From: Callaeas wilsoni
Taxonomy: Eukaryota; Chordata; Aves; Passeriformes; Callaeidae
NCBI GenBank assembly: GCA_013398955.1
Contig: VWPU01012227.1
Coordinates: 23,538 to 87,537 of the forward strand
Length of the DNA stretch: 64,000 nt
Direction: 5' to 3'
Shown here: one piece after another, positions 57,301 through 64,000 of the stretch
Layout of the letters: the number at the start of each line of letters is the position of its first letter
Position numbering within the stretch: the first letter of the stretch is position 1
Made by a program: the position numbers and the translations under genes
The notes under the pieces: model-generated
Seen by the model: only the letters and a program-made list of their open reading frames with translations
What the model was told of the DNA's origin: nothing
Databases searched by the model: none

Positions 57301-60300
57301 CTTTTGCGTGCTTTGTAACACTGCTGCTTCGTCAGTTTACTCTAGCACAGTACTTTAAGGATTATTTCTTAATCTTTTATGCATTTTTATCCCTTCAAGT
57401 TCTCTCCATTCAAAAGGAGGGAAGCAAAAACATTCCAGGATGGACCACACATAAGATTCTACAGGAATGCAGACCAGACACAGATGATGCATTCTGACAG
57501 CACTTACTAAGTATACCAGCACACTGTAGTTGGACTTTCAACTACCAGATCACCAGTAAATAGCCCACAACAGATCTCCAAGGCTAAAGTATTGGATCAG
57601 AAACAAAAGAAAGCACAGAAGGTCCAGAAGAATTTTTAAGGATGTGCCATAGCACAAATAGGCCTGCTGCTCCTCAGAGAATACATGACGTAACCAGAAC
57701 CACGTTTAGAGGTGAAAGACAATTTGTCCTTGCTATGAAAACATTTGATCAACTGGAAAATATAACTAAAATGTAGAAAGCTGAAAATTCACACTGAGCT
57801 GACTCCAATATACAACTTACTCCAGTTTATAACCCGAGCGCCTTTTTTTTTTAAACATCGATGCTTCTGTACACACCCACATATAGCAGATACATCACTG
57901 GGTAATTTGTTTTTCTGCTGATGACTCATTACAGAATTGAACACCAAAGAAGAACGACTTGGCCTTATGCAAAGGCCAGATTCAGAGATACACAGCAAAG
58001 TGCTGTGTAAACAGATACCTGAGCTTCACATATGCCATGAAAAAGATTTTATGGCATTTGCAATGAAACAAAGTTCAATTTATGAATTGTGACTATTGAT
58101 GGTATACATTTTTATAAATACACACACAAATACATGAACACATTGCTGTAATACGGAATTACCATTTCACTTTCGTTTCTCACAATAACAAAGCGGTGAC
58201 TAAGAAAGTTGTGCAAAGATCACAAGAGACAAACTCAGACAGGCTTTAACAGCTCGATGTACATCTCTCAAGATACTGAAGCATCTCCAACATAATTAAT
58301 CACTCAGTGCAAGAATTACTGGGCAGATGGAATACAGTGCATGTGATGGGTGTGTGAATATTCAAATCCCACCACTGCCAACAAACCCCCACACTAAAGA
58401 GGAACCCTGCAGCTCTCAGTGATAAGGTGAAACGTCACAATACAAACATTTTGCAATGAACTGCAAGATTTCCTACTTGGAGAAAAGTAATTATTAATTG
58501 AACCTCTGTCAAAAAAGCCAATCTGGAATTCAAAGCACAGTGGATAAAACACGAAGAACTTTTAATAACTCCCATAAGTTCAAGTTATTGGCAGTTCTTG
58601 TTGCATTCTGTATGCACGTACACAAGAGGAAAAGAACTGAGAAGAGTCAGCACACTAGCCAACATTTAATTTTCTGGATTTTATTTTTTCAAAAGAAATC
58701 CCAAAGCCCTCCACATTTATTCAGTGTTAAGTTTACATTCAATTTCTTTTAAGTCACTTAGAATCAGTAGTTTAAAATATATACAAGTGTTCACCAAATC
58801 TTCAAAGTCTAACAGAACAGAAAACCATTCAGTTTCAGATTTTCCAGAAATCTGTACATACTGAAAAATAATTAGATAGGAGTATCGAAATGGCAAGGTG
58901 TTGTTTGGTTTTTCCTTCTATTTTTCTTTCTCTCTCTTTCTCTAGTCTCTCCTCCTTTTGTTCACATGTTTTTTCTTCCTGTTGAGAAGATTTTTAATTT
59001 TTTTTTTTTTAAGGGCCAGGTCATTTAATTTGGGTTTTTTTGTTCTCTCCAGTTTGTTTCTAAATAATTCCAAAAATAGAAAGGGAGGTCATGGGGAGGA
59101 GGAAAGGTTCAGATACGTACAGAGAGAATAACTTCAAGCTCAGATGCAGATTCACTTATAATTATTGCTTAAATAGATAAGGAACACTTTGAATGTCAGG
59201 TTTAACTTGAAGGTATTTCTTTATATGAAAGGCAGTCTTCGCCAAGTGCTAAAAAATTAACTGTATAAAATTTGCATAGTCTATATTCACACCATTTAAC
59301 TACTTTCATCTGAAGAAACATGCATTGCACATACTATTTATGATCTGCCATATAGGAGAACCTAGGCCTTTTTCCTGTCACTTCTATTGAACGGAACAGC
59401 CTACAGCAAGCTTTTCACAAAAGCACATACTGTGTATAGTTTATCGCCCCAGTACATAACGACTGGTTGCCTTTTAAAATTTGATAAATGGTTCAAAACT
59501 TGCAGGTCTACAAAAGAATTCCTGCTGCAAAGTGGAATGGCATTTTTCAGGAATGTTTCCCTTATGTAGTAAAAAGTCCCCTTCAAGAAACAAACAAAAA
59601 AACCACCACCACCAAAAAAAACAACTTAGGGGGAAAAAAAAGGAAGATTAATAAAGGGAAAAAATCAAATTGCAAGTAACTGCCTAAAAATAAATTAAAG
59701 ACCTAAAAGAACCCATGCCACACAGTGGCAAGCATTTTTAGCATGATTCAATGCTGCATTCCAAGCTCCAAATTTTCTTTTGTTAGTCTTCTGTCTTAAC
59801 CTGCTTCCACCCAAATCTCTCAAAGCTTTCAAGTCACTAAGATTTAAGAATATGTTCTAACTTACTCTTACTTTATTTCTGGCAAAACTTCAACTACGTC
59901 AGGTCTCACCTGTCCCTTTTTAACCTTACTACTTACTAACACCTGTAGCAAATGCACGTCCACTACATTCCTCAAGTATCCAGATTCCTAATGCTCACTA
60001 GATTAAGTTTCTACCTACTAGCCCCTGTAAAGACTTACTACACTATATCTACAGAAGAACATTTATCACTTCAGTGAAAGTAATCAAAAAACCTAGAATG
60101 CCCAACACATTAAGAAAAGTGTTCAACTTAAATCATATGAAGCTAAAATACAGATACTAACGCAAGGTGGTTTTTTTTTCAAGTACACAATATCACATCT
60201 ACCACCTACAATTACAATCAAAACAGATTAGTGACATGATTCAAGAGTAAATATTCTTCAAAACTCAGCATAACAGAAAAGAGAAAACATTCTAAATAAT

Positions 60301-63300
60301 TCTGTGAACCACCTTACCAACAAATCTTGGTTTCCTCCAAGCTTTCCTTTGCCTTTTCAACTCCCCTCATGTCAGAAGCTTCAGCTTCCCAGCCTTACCC
60401 AAGGTCTCCAGTGGTACTGTTTTGACTAGAAAGAGGCAGCTTATGCTGTATTATTTCAAAACTCTACCTAGGGCTGACCCATGCCAGCTGTTGCCAAAAC
60501 ACAAAAAGAAAAATAAAAGAGCCCAGATATTCCTCTGTTACCTTCCTCTATCCTGCCGACAGATCAAATGAAGAAAAAAAAAAAAACACAAAAAACAAAC
60601 AACGAAAAACCCAAACATGGTCTAGATTACATAACTTTTGTATCCCTAGGATGTGGGGCTGAACATGGAAAAGCTTACATAGAGGCAATGCATACATTAA
60701 ATATATAGCTAGAAAACAGCAGTAGCTAATGCAATTTTGTGGTTCCTTTCCTTCTCCATTACCTTTAAGCAGAATTCTTACTTGTAGCCATTCCTATTTC
60801 TTTCATTTGTGATATTACCAGCATGGCCTTGGTTCCACTGCTACCACACTCTCCTCTAAATGCATGAGATCTCCTGACTAAGCCCCATGGGGTAAGATTT
60901 TTACAATAGGTACAAGACTGCAAGCAGTGCCAAAGCCCTTCTCGTAAATAAACTTCCCATTCTTCTATATAATATAGTACCCTTAACAGCATGTACATTC
61001 CCAGAAAAATGCAGACTATTACAAGGTTTAGATTTGGCTTTTCACATCAATGTCCATTCACTCACATGCTACTGTAGCATTATTTAGGGTGTTAGACACA
61101 TATTTTATAATGTATCTGCAACGTAGGTCAGCTAATACCACTGCAAGAACCTTAACTTTTACTTCTGTAAGTAAAAATTCTTTGTTTATATGTAACATTA
61201 TCTTGCAGGATTATTACATAATTTTAAAATGAAAAAAATCCCTCCTCAGCCCACTCAGAAGCCCTTGTTTTACCATAATCAAGACAAAGTAATAATGATC
61301 AAAATTTTACAAAAATAAAAAGCATTAGATGTTCTAATCCATGTTTTAGAAACCAAACCCCCCTATTTCCTTTTGCTTTCCATACAGTTCATCACAGTAG
61401 ACAATTTCTACACCACCTCGGACACATCTGAAAACATTCTAAGGTATTCAATCAAACACTGCTATCTGCTCACACGTGTAAAAACTTACAGATCACAGTC
61501 CATTTGATTCATACTACCAGCAGTGATTATTTCTCAAACTTCCAAATCTGATTTTTATCTCCAGCATTACAAGTTCTCATTTGCACATCAGCATGTCCCT
61601 CAGTCGTACGATAAGCAGTAAGGCACTTCCCTGAATGAGGATGATAAATAGTCCCATCTTCTTTGAAGTGCCAGATAATAATTTCTGGGATAGGAGATCC
61701 ATCTTTTGGGCAGCTCCTCATACCTATGAAGTCTTCACGCTCAGGGACTTCAGCACACAGCTCAGTTACAGAGTTAAATCTAATCTCCTGATTTGATGTA
61801 TATTCAAAAAATTGGTTGCCTCCCTGACCATGACAGCCAAAGAGAGAAAGGTGAGACCCAGTAGGATTATGTTCTTGTAAGACATAGTCTAGGCACTCTG
61901 AAGGTATTCCTGTGCTGCGGATAGCACCGTGCCAGCCAGGACGATCTTCTGGTACATGCAACTCAGCAAATACATTTTTTAAATACCAGTGGAAGCTCTT
62001 GCATTTCAAACGCTCTCTAAGAATCTTTCTTTCAGAAATGTCTCCATAGTTTTCCTTCCTCGCTGAAGGATTTCTATTGTAAAAGTGATCTTTGAACTCA
62101 TCCATCCACACTTCAGCAGCACGTGCTGTGTTCTGAAGGAAATTTGGTCTAGCATAGGGTGCACGCTTTGGAAACACATGGCCCACGTGGGAGCATGGAT
62201 GAATTTCCAACATGCCTCCACACTGCCAAACCCGAAATGATAATTCTAAGTTCTCCCCTCCCCAAACATCCATTCCTGTGTCATAGGTTCCCAGGTACTC
62301 AAAATACTTCTTGCTGACAGCAAACAAGCCACCAGCCATAGTCGGGGATCTGATTGGGTCGGTTTCAGATTTGCGCCTGAGACGTTCCTGTTTGGGCACT
62401 GAGTGCCACTGGAACGTCAGCCGCCAGTCAAACCCCCCAATCATAGGCTCTGCCGTTTGCATGTAGTATTCAAATGTCTTCCAGTCAATGGTGTCAATGA
62501 CAGGACAAACGATAACAGTCTCATTCTCAGCAATCCTCTCGAGCAGTGGTTCCAGCCAGCCGGAAACACATTCACAGTGACAATCTAGGAATGTGAGAAC
62601 ATCACCCGTAGCAAAGGTAGCACCAATCAAGCGTGCACGAACCAATCCTTCTCGTTTGTTGGTTCTTATCAAGCGAACTCTTTTCAGAGTGCTTATGTAT
62701 TTTTCGAGTTCAGCCTTCAAATACACTTTATCACTCAGGTCATCCACCAGTATAATTTCTTTCAGAAGCACTGAAGGTGATGTTTCAAGAACACTATGTA
62801 TCGTCCGCAGCAGTGTTGACCAGGCTTCATTGTAGAAAGCAATTATAACAGATGTTGTGGGCAGTCTTCTGTAGTTGTAAGACTTAGTTTTACAACCACT
62901 CAGTCGGTTATCTTCAATGTGCCGGTGGAGAGAAATTTTATCACTTAAATAAATATTTATTGCATACTTCTCAATCAGCTCTTCTTCCTGTTTCTTTTCC
63001 TCAGGACTGAGCTGTGGACGAGAGGGTTTACCCCATTCTCCTGGGGCATAAGGATCAGGCGGGGGTTTGTCATAAACTGGACGAGCCAAATCGACAGCTT
63101 CTTCTGCTCTGTCAGAGAAGCGCCTCTCCCATTTCCCTTTAGCGATGCTCTCGCCGGCGAGGGAGGCACCGAAGGAAGAAACCGACAGCTCGATCACAAA
63201 GTAAGCGATCATCAAGAAGCCGAGGAACATGCAGCCTTTGCGGACCCACGTCCATCTTCTCGCCAGACGGATCCTCATCGTAAGTAGTTAAAAGCAGCTC

Positions 63301-63856
63301 CTAGCACAGAGGGGCTCCGTGCACTCCTGCCGGCTCTCCCCGCGCCGCCTGGGTGGAGGGGGTTGCAGGCACTCCAAGCCTCGGGCTCGGGCCGCCGGCA
63401 GAGTTTGCGGCCAGCCCTCCGTGGCGGTCCCGGTAGATTCCAGGGGGACCGCGGGGGAGCGGGGCGGCAGCGGAGGCACGGAGCAGCCCCCTGCCCCTCC
63501 GGCCTCGGCGCTCCCCTCGCTTACTTCCTCCTCCTCCTCCTCCTATCTCTCCGCGGGACAAACCCCTCCTCCCGCCTTGTGGTTTGCTCAAAAAGTTGTC
63601 GCTTAAGGAAGGGGCAGAGACTCCTCAGCCCGCCCGAAGGCGCGGGAGGCCGCCCCGCCTCCGCGCCCGGACCTGCGCCCGGAACCGCCCGGCAGCTGCG
63701 GGGAGGGAAAGAGGGAGGAGGGAGCGGGCTGCCCCGCCCGGAAAGCAAACGGCGCCCAGCCCCGCACTCACCCAGCCCCGCCGCGTTCGCGTTGAAGGCG
63801 ACGCCCGTCACCGCCGCCGTGTGGCCGCGGAAAGGCCGGATCAGGACGGGGTCCTC
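12269..63856 (-). CDS. POC1B: POC1B, centriolar WD40 protein, exons 2-12 (5' end outside window)
   Basis: Split gene assembled by eye from eleven exons, each with AG acceptor and GT donor; the joined coding length is 1434 bases (477 residues plus stop) with no frame break. The first half is a seven-bladed WD40 propeller, with blades ending in LILW, VRLW, IKIW, INIW, VKLW, LKIL and VLLW. A variable Ser/Pro/Lys-rich linker follows (exons 10-11), then a C-terminal coiled coil with the LEQRLT and TEDKLKEC motifs typical of POC1 proteins. Known role of the family: POC1B sits in centrioles and basal bodies and supports centriole integrity and ciliogenesis; human mutations cause cone-rod dystrophy. 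Exon number and phases fit my recollection of the human gene. Exon 1, about six residues in human, must lie past 64000, because exon 2 is preceded by an in-frame TGA with no ATG between. GALNT4 is nested in intron 2. The identification is firm; the exon 11 start is the weakest boundary. Confidence 0.95.
12374..13596 (-). other. POC1B: POC1B intron 11
   Basis: 1.2 kb between the exon 11 donor and the exon 12 acceptor. Open frames here, such as 12576-12776 and 12939-13133, show no similarity to known proteins. Nothing else recognised. Confidence 0.85.
13597..13821 (-). CDS. POC1B: POC1B exon 11 (linker and start of C-terminal coiled coil)
   Basis: Donor GTAAGT after codons for [13 protein letters not shown], which match human LEHIMEQLNVLTQ and fix the identity. 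The rest is Ser/Lys-rich linker ([23 protein letters not shown]) with no clear human counterpart. The start is uncertain: an in-frame TAA sits at 13828-13830, so the acceptor must be downstream of it. ATGAAG|ACA (13821) and ACAAAG|GCA (13815) are both in the needed phase 0, and both have poor pyrimidine tracts. With 13821 the exon is 225 bases. Confidence 0.82.
14181..14203. repeat. Perfect 9-bp inverted repeat
   Basis: CATATGGAT and ATCCATATG separated by five bases (GAAAA), next to the CR1-like tail. A stable short hairpin; no function is assigned. Confidence 0.75.
14198..14250 (+). mobile_element. Short CR1-like 3' tail fragment
   Basis: GACTAGATGATCACAAGGGC followed by TCCTTCCAGCTTCATAGTAT resembles the CR1 terminus (GACTAGATGATCTNNAGAGG, TCCCTTCCAACCTNNATGAT). 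Only about 50 bases are recognisable, so it is either a heavily truncated or a very old copy. It lies in intron 10 just left of the exon 11 side. Confidence 0.6.
16755..16780. repeat. Perfect 11-bp inverted repeat
   Basis: TTCTGGAAATA and TATTTCCAGAA with a four-base loop GTGA, within POC1B intron 10. Each arm also contains a TTCNNGAAA / TTTCCAGAA core of the STAT-site type (TTCN3GAA) when read as duplex DNA. Confidence 0.8.
21538..21620 (+). repeat. A/C-rich low-complexity tract
   Basis: About 80 bases made almost only of A and C in ACAAA, CAAAC and ACCCC-type words. It creates a spurious Lys/Pro/Asn-rich open frame. Simple repeat. Confidence 0.8.
22687..23232. repeat. 504-bp segment between 21-bp direct repeats
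   Basis: An identical 21-base sequence (beginning ATGTTTGCCAGCCCC) occurs at 22687-22707 and 23212-23232. The enclosed 504 bases are AT-rich on the left and distinctly GC-rich on the right (about 23040-23205), unlike the surrounding intron. The pattern suggests an inserted element with a long target-site duplication, but there is no poly(A) tail, no TG...CA termini and no recognised family. Confidence 0.65.
25010..25032. repeat. TA dinucleotide tract
   Basis: TATATATATATAA flanked by T-runs; a short AT microsatellite. A related imperfect TA/CA tract is at 25376-25403. Confidence 0.75.
25376..25403. repeat. Imperfect (TA)n/(CA)n microsatellite
   Basis: Alternating TATATATACACA then TATATATACACAC. 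Likely polymorphic in length. Confidence 0.75.
33264..33301 (+). repeat. T-rich low-complexity tract
   Basis: T-runs broken by single G or C. On the gene's strand this is an A-rich run within intron 10. Confidence 0.75.
34915..35432 (+). mobile_element. Diverged CR1-type LINE, 3' end
   Basis: Reading rightwards, the sequence follows the usual end of avian CR1 elements: TTTTGGGCTTCTTGGTCCC, a CTGGAGCAAGTCCAGTTGAG box, AAGATGACAAAGGGGCTGG, a weakened GGGAGATCTTGCTGCCATCT, GCCCAGAAAGGTGGTGGAAT and finally ATCCCTCTCAGCCTATACTG. Frame is lost at several points and no reverse transcriptase ORF survives, so it is an old 5'-truncated copy. It lies in POC1B intron 10, opposite to the gene's direction. 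Recognition is from memory of the consensus, not from a search. Confidence 0.8.
38291..38318 (-). repeat. Purine tract just past the exon 10 donor
   Basis: On the gene strand the intron reads GTAAGTTGCTT, then twelve A, GAGGGG-type purines and ten A. It is a long homopurine run within 12-40 bases of the exon 10 splice donor. Confidence 0.8.
38330..38416 (-). CDS. POC1B: POC1B exon 10 (variable linker)
   Basis: 87 bases, phase 0 to 0; acceptor tttcaacag, donor GTAAGT. It begins VNPTSDVP (human INPKLEV) and ends SSPISTP (human STPP). The interior is Pro/Thr-rich, longer than in human and not alignable. Found by the two short anchor motifs and the good splice sites. The donor is followed within 12 bases by long A-runs on this strand. 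Confidence 0.8.
42686..42713 (+). repeat. Long A-run with one undetermined base
   Basis: Twenty-one A, an N at 42707 and six more A. The N is the only ambiguous base I noticed and sits where sequencing through homopolymers fails. Confidence 0.85.
44399..44419 (+). repeat. A-run, 21 bases
   Basis: Uninterrupted A tract in POC1B intron 9. It is possibly a decayed retroposon tail, but the upstream sequence is not recognised. Confidence 0.8.
45926..46078 (-). CDS. POC1B: POC1B exon 9 (end of WD7, linker)
   Basis: 153 bases, phase 0 to 0; acceptor gatttcttacag, donor GTGAGT. It closes the propeller with VLLWKTNFD and continues into the conserved [10 protein letters not shown] segment and then DEKLESVE. 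Human has [25 protein letters not shown]. The sequence after the last blade is conserved enough to suggest function outside the propeller. Confidence 0.92.
46079..50182 (-). other. POC1B: POC1B intron 8
   Basis: 4.1 kb containing the nested hairpin at 47044-47090. A 76-codon minus-strand frame at 47398-47628 has a hydrophobic stretch but no similarity that I recognise and no splice support. Nothing else seen. Confidence 0.8.
47044..47090. repeat. Nested inverted repeat, 9-bp outer and 7-bp inner stems
   Basis: Outer arms TTCAGGGTC (47044-47052) and GACCCTGAA (47082-47090); inner arms ATGACTC (47063-47069) and GAGTCAT (47074-47080) around a TCTT loop. The left side has a ten-base bulge and the right a single A. 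It lies in POC1B intron 8. Confidence 0.8.
50183..50251 (-). CDS. POC1B: POC1B exon 8 (WD7, first part)
   Basis: A 69-base exon, phase 0 at both ends; acceptor is a T-run ending tttttccag, donor GTTTGT. It encodes [19 protein letters not shown] then TDAQ, aligning with human [23 protein letters not shown]. It is too short for a simple ORF scan and was found by homology. The symmetric phase means skipping would keep frame but break blade 7. Confidence 0.92.
51014..51147 (-). CDS. POC1B: POC1B exon 7 (WD6)
   Basis: 134 bases, phase 1 to phase 0; acceptor ctgtaaattag, donor GTATAC. It encodes [18 protein letters not shown] then [21 protein letters not shown], which is blade 6. Human has LLEGRLIYTLQGH, so the order of Gly and Glu is swapped here. 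The GTATAC donor is weaker than the others in the gene. Confidence 0.93.
51523..51638 (-). CDS. POC1B: POC1B exon 6 (WD5)
   Basis: 116 bases, phase 2 to phase 1; acceptor ttatatttag, donor GTAAAG. It encodes [19 protein letters not shown] followed by [19 protein letters not shown]. This is blade 5 and is almost unchanged from the human protein. Confidence 0.94.
52503..52610 (-). CDS. POC1B: POC1B exon 5 (WD4)
   Basis: 108 bases, phase 2 to phase 2; acceptor tgtgttccag, donor GTAAGT. It finishes blade 4 with [20 protein letters not shown], then [16 protein letters not shown], aligning with human DTTNKQCVNNFSDSVG. Confidence 0.94.
53895..54074 (-). CDS. POC1B: POC1B exon 4 (WD3, start of WD4)
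   Basis: 180 bases, phase 2 to phase 2; acceptor cccccttttag, donor GTAAGT. It encodes blade 3 ([13 protein letters not shown] through SNDKSIKIW) and opens blade 4 with HTGWVRCAK, nearly identical to human HTHWVRCAK. The linker before it (CLHGESSV) differs from human but has the same length. Confidence 0.93.
54873..55044 (-). CDS. POC1B: POC1B exon 3 (end of WD1, WD2)
   Basis: 172 bases; acceptor cttgccag, donor GTGAGT, entering in phase 1 and leaving in phase 2. It completes blade 1 (SVDRFLILW) and carries all of blade 2, from YRFAGH through [20 protein letters not shown]. The join to exon 2 gives a Val codon. A GTAACT just inside the exon start on the plus strand is not relevant to splicing of this gene. 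Confidence 0.92.
55045..61526 (-). other. Presumed GALNT4 3' UTR and remainder of POC1B intron 2
   Basis: Between the GALNT4 stop and POC1B exon 3. The part from about 58.66 to 61.5 kb may be GALNT4 3' UTR if the 58680 poly(A) signal is used; the rest is plain intron. A/C-rich simple sequence lies at 59588-59655 and 60568-60612, and a C/T-rich run at 58921-58960. No further ORF is supported. Confidence 0.6.
58680..58685 (-). terminator. GALNT4: Candidate poly(A) signal of GALNT4
   Basis: AATAAA on the minus strand about 2.84 kb after the GALNT4 stop, followed within 15-40 bases by a GT-rich stretch (TGTTGGCTAGTGTGCTG) that resembles a downstream cleavage element. Another AATAAA is at 59872-59877 with a less convincing downstream region. 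Which one is used cannot be told from sequence. Confidence 0.4.
61527..63278 (-). CDS. GALNT4: GALNT4, polypeptide N-acetylgalactosaminyltransferase 4
   Basis: A single-exon 583-residue type II Golgi membrane enzyme that transfers GalNAc from UDP-GalNAc to Ser/Thr, in the mucin-type O-glycan pathway; human GALNT4 (578 residues) prefers partly glycosylated substrates such as PSGL-1. Seen here: a short basic cytosolic tail, membrane anchor at about 16-34, stem to about 95, GT-A catalytic domain from [16 protein letters not shown] (141-156) with the metal-binding DCH at 232-234 and His367 in GHVF, Gal/GalNAc-T motif around [11 protein letters not shown] (339-349), and ricin-type lectin domain at about 450-580 with a final QIW. 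ECLDY places Asp464 at the position of human Asp459, needed for lectin binding. The start is the first ATG after an in-frame TAA 12 bases upstream; A at -3. It lies in POC1B intron 2 on the same strand, as in human. Against near relatives in the family, the closeness to human GALNT4 and the intronless structure decide the call. Confidence 0.98.
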   Translation of the reverse strand: MRIRLARRWTWVRKGCMFLGFLMIAYFVIELSVSSFGASLAGESIAKGKWERRFSDRAEEAVDLARPVYDKPPPDPYAPGEWGKPSRPQLSPEEKKQEEELIEKYAINIYLSDKISLHRHIEDNRLSGCKTKSYNYRRLPTTSVIIAFYNEAWSTLLRTIHSVLETSPSVLLKEIILVDDLSDKVYLKAELEKYISTLKRVRLIRTNKREGLVRARLIGATFATGDVLTFLDCHCECVSGWLEPLLERIAENETVIVCPVIDTIDWKTFEYYMQTAEPMIGGFDWRLTFQWHSVPKQERLRRKSETDPIRSPTMAGGLFAVSKKYFEYLGTYDTGMDVWGGENLELSFRVWQCGGMLEIHPCSHVGHVFPKRAPYARPNFLQNTARAAEVWMDEFKDHFYNRNPSARKENYGDISERKILRERLKCKSFHWYLKNVFAELHVPEDRPGWHGAIRSTGIPSECLDYVLQEHNPTGSHLSLFGCHGQGGNQFFEYTSNQEIRFNSVTELCAEVPEREDFIGMRSCPKDGSPIPEIIIWHFKEDGTIYHPHSGKCLTAYRTTEGHADVQMRTCNAGDKNQIWKFEK

Positions 63857-64000
63857 CTGGGGAGAGGGTGCGCACCGTCAGGCTGCGGGCGGGGGCGGCC
63901 GCGCTCGCCCTCCCCCGCCCCTCGGGGGCCGCTAACGCCCCGCGCGCGGCGGGAGCCGCCGGTCCCGGCGTCCGGAGCGTTTCCACCGGAGGGGGCGGCG
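63280..64000. promoter_or_regulatory. CpG island at the POC1B/GALNT4 5' region
   Basis: From about 63280 to the window edge the sequence turns abruptly GC-rich and CpG-dense, while the neighbouring introns are AT-rich. It holds POC1B exon 2, the upstream end of intron 2 and what must be the GALNT4 5' leader. CCGCCC/GGGCGG Sp1-like boxes are frequent and I see no clear TATA box, as in housekeeping promoters. A CCT-type triplet run lies at 63526-63544. The start site of GALNT4 is probably in here; that of POC1B is probably beyond 64000. Confidence 0.85.
63772..63856 (-). CDS. POC1B: POC1B exon 2 (start of WD repeat 1)
   Basis: 85 bases after a ctctccccag acceptor, closed by a GTGAGT donor in phase 1. 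It encodes [20 protein letters not shown] and onward, aligning with the human N-terminus DPVLERYFKGHKAAITSL. Glu of the first codon follows exon 1 in phase 0. The exon lies inside the CpG island and is very GC-rich, unlike all later exons. An in-frame TGA 24 bases upstream of the exon shows that it must be spliced to an upstream start exon. Confidence 0.9.

Noticed and set aside
62593..62835. Plus-strand ORFs opposite GALNT4
   Set aside because: Shadows of the GALNT4 coding sequence.
63363..63935. 190-codon plus-strand ORF in the CpG island
   Set aside because: GC-rich DNA has few stop codons; the frame has Arg/Gly/Pro-rich composition and lies antisense to POC1B exon 2 and the GALNT4 leader.
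63768..63986. Minus-strand frame overlapping POC1B exon 2 that reaches the right edge
   Set aside because: It is in a different frame from the POC1B-homologous one and begins with GTG, not ATG; it does not supply the missing start exon.

Overview
The window is vertebrate nuclear DNA, most likely from a bird. It is AT-rich and gene-poor, with split genes carrying GT-AG introns, a CpG island at the right edge, and two old CR1-type LINE 3' ends. CR1 is the typical LINE of birds and other sauropsids. No bacterial, plasmid or phage architecture is present. The species cannot be named from sequence alone.

Two protein-coding genes are supported, both on the minus strand. POC1B (centriolar WD40 protein) runs from the right edge to about 12.2 kb. 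I placed eleven coding exons, corresponding to exons 2-12 of the human gene; the start-codon exon lies beyond 64000. Together they encode 477 residues plus stop, in continuous frame across every junction, compared with 478 residues for the whole human protein. GALNT4 (polypeptide N-acetylgalactosaminyltransferase 4) is one uninterrupted 583-codon ORF at 61527-63278, nested on the same strand in POC1B intron 2. This matches the human POC1B-GALNT4 locus, where a readthrough transcript is known.

Layout from right to left: CpG island with POC1B exon 2 (63.3-64.0 kb); GALNT4 (61.5-63.3 kb) and its presumed 3' UTR; the WD40 exons 3-8 (50.2-55.0 kb); exon 9 (46.0 kb); exon 10 (38.4 kb); a 24.5-kb intron 10; exon 11 (13.6-13.8 kb); terminal exon 12 (12.3 kb). 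Positions 1-12100 are the 3' flank, where I find no gene. From human synteny the next gene to the left should be DUSP6, and ATP2B1 should lie to the right; neither is in the window.

The two proteins act in unrelated pathways, centriole/cilium maintenance and Golgi mucin-type O-glycosylation. What links them is shared strand and probably a shared promoter region. The findings worth checking are transcript-level: a decoy acceptor before exon 11, a poly(A) hexamer over the POC1B stop codon, an ATG-free leader, and a possible in-frame exon 2-GALNT4 join. Some unexplained non-coding structures are also listed: perfect hairpins, a 504-bp segment between 21-bp direct repeats, and an isolated GC-rich patch. 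I found no previously undescribed biological system.
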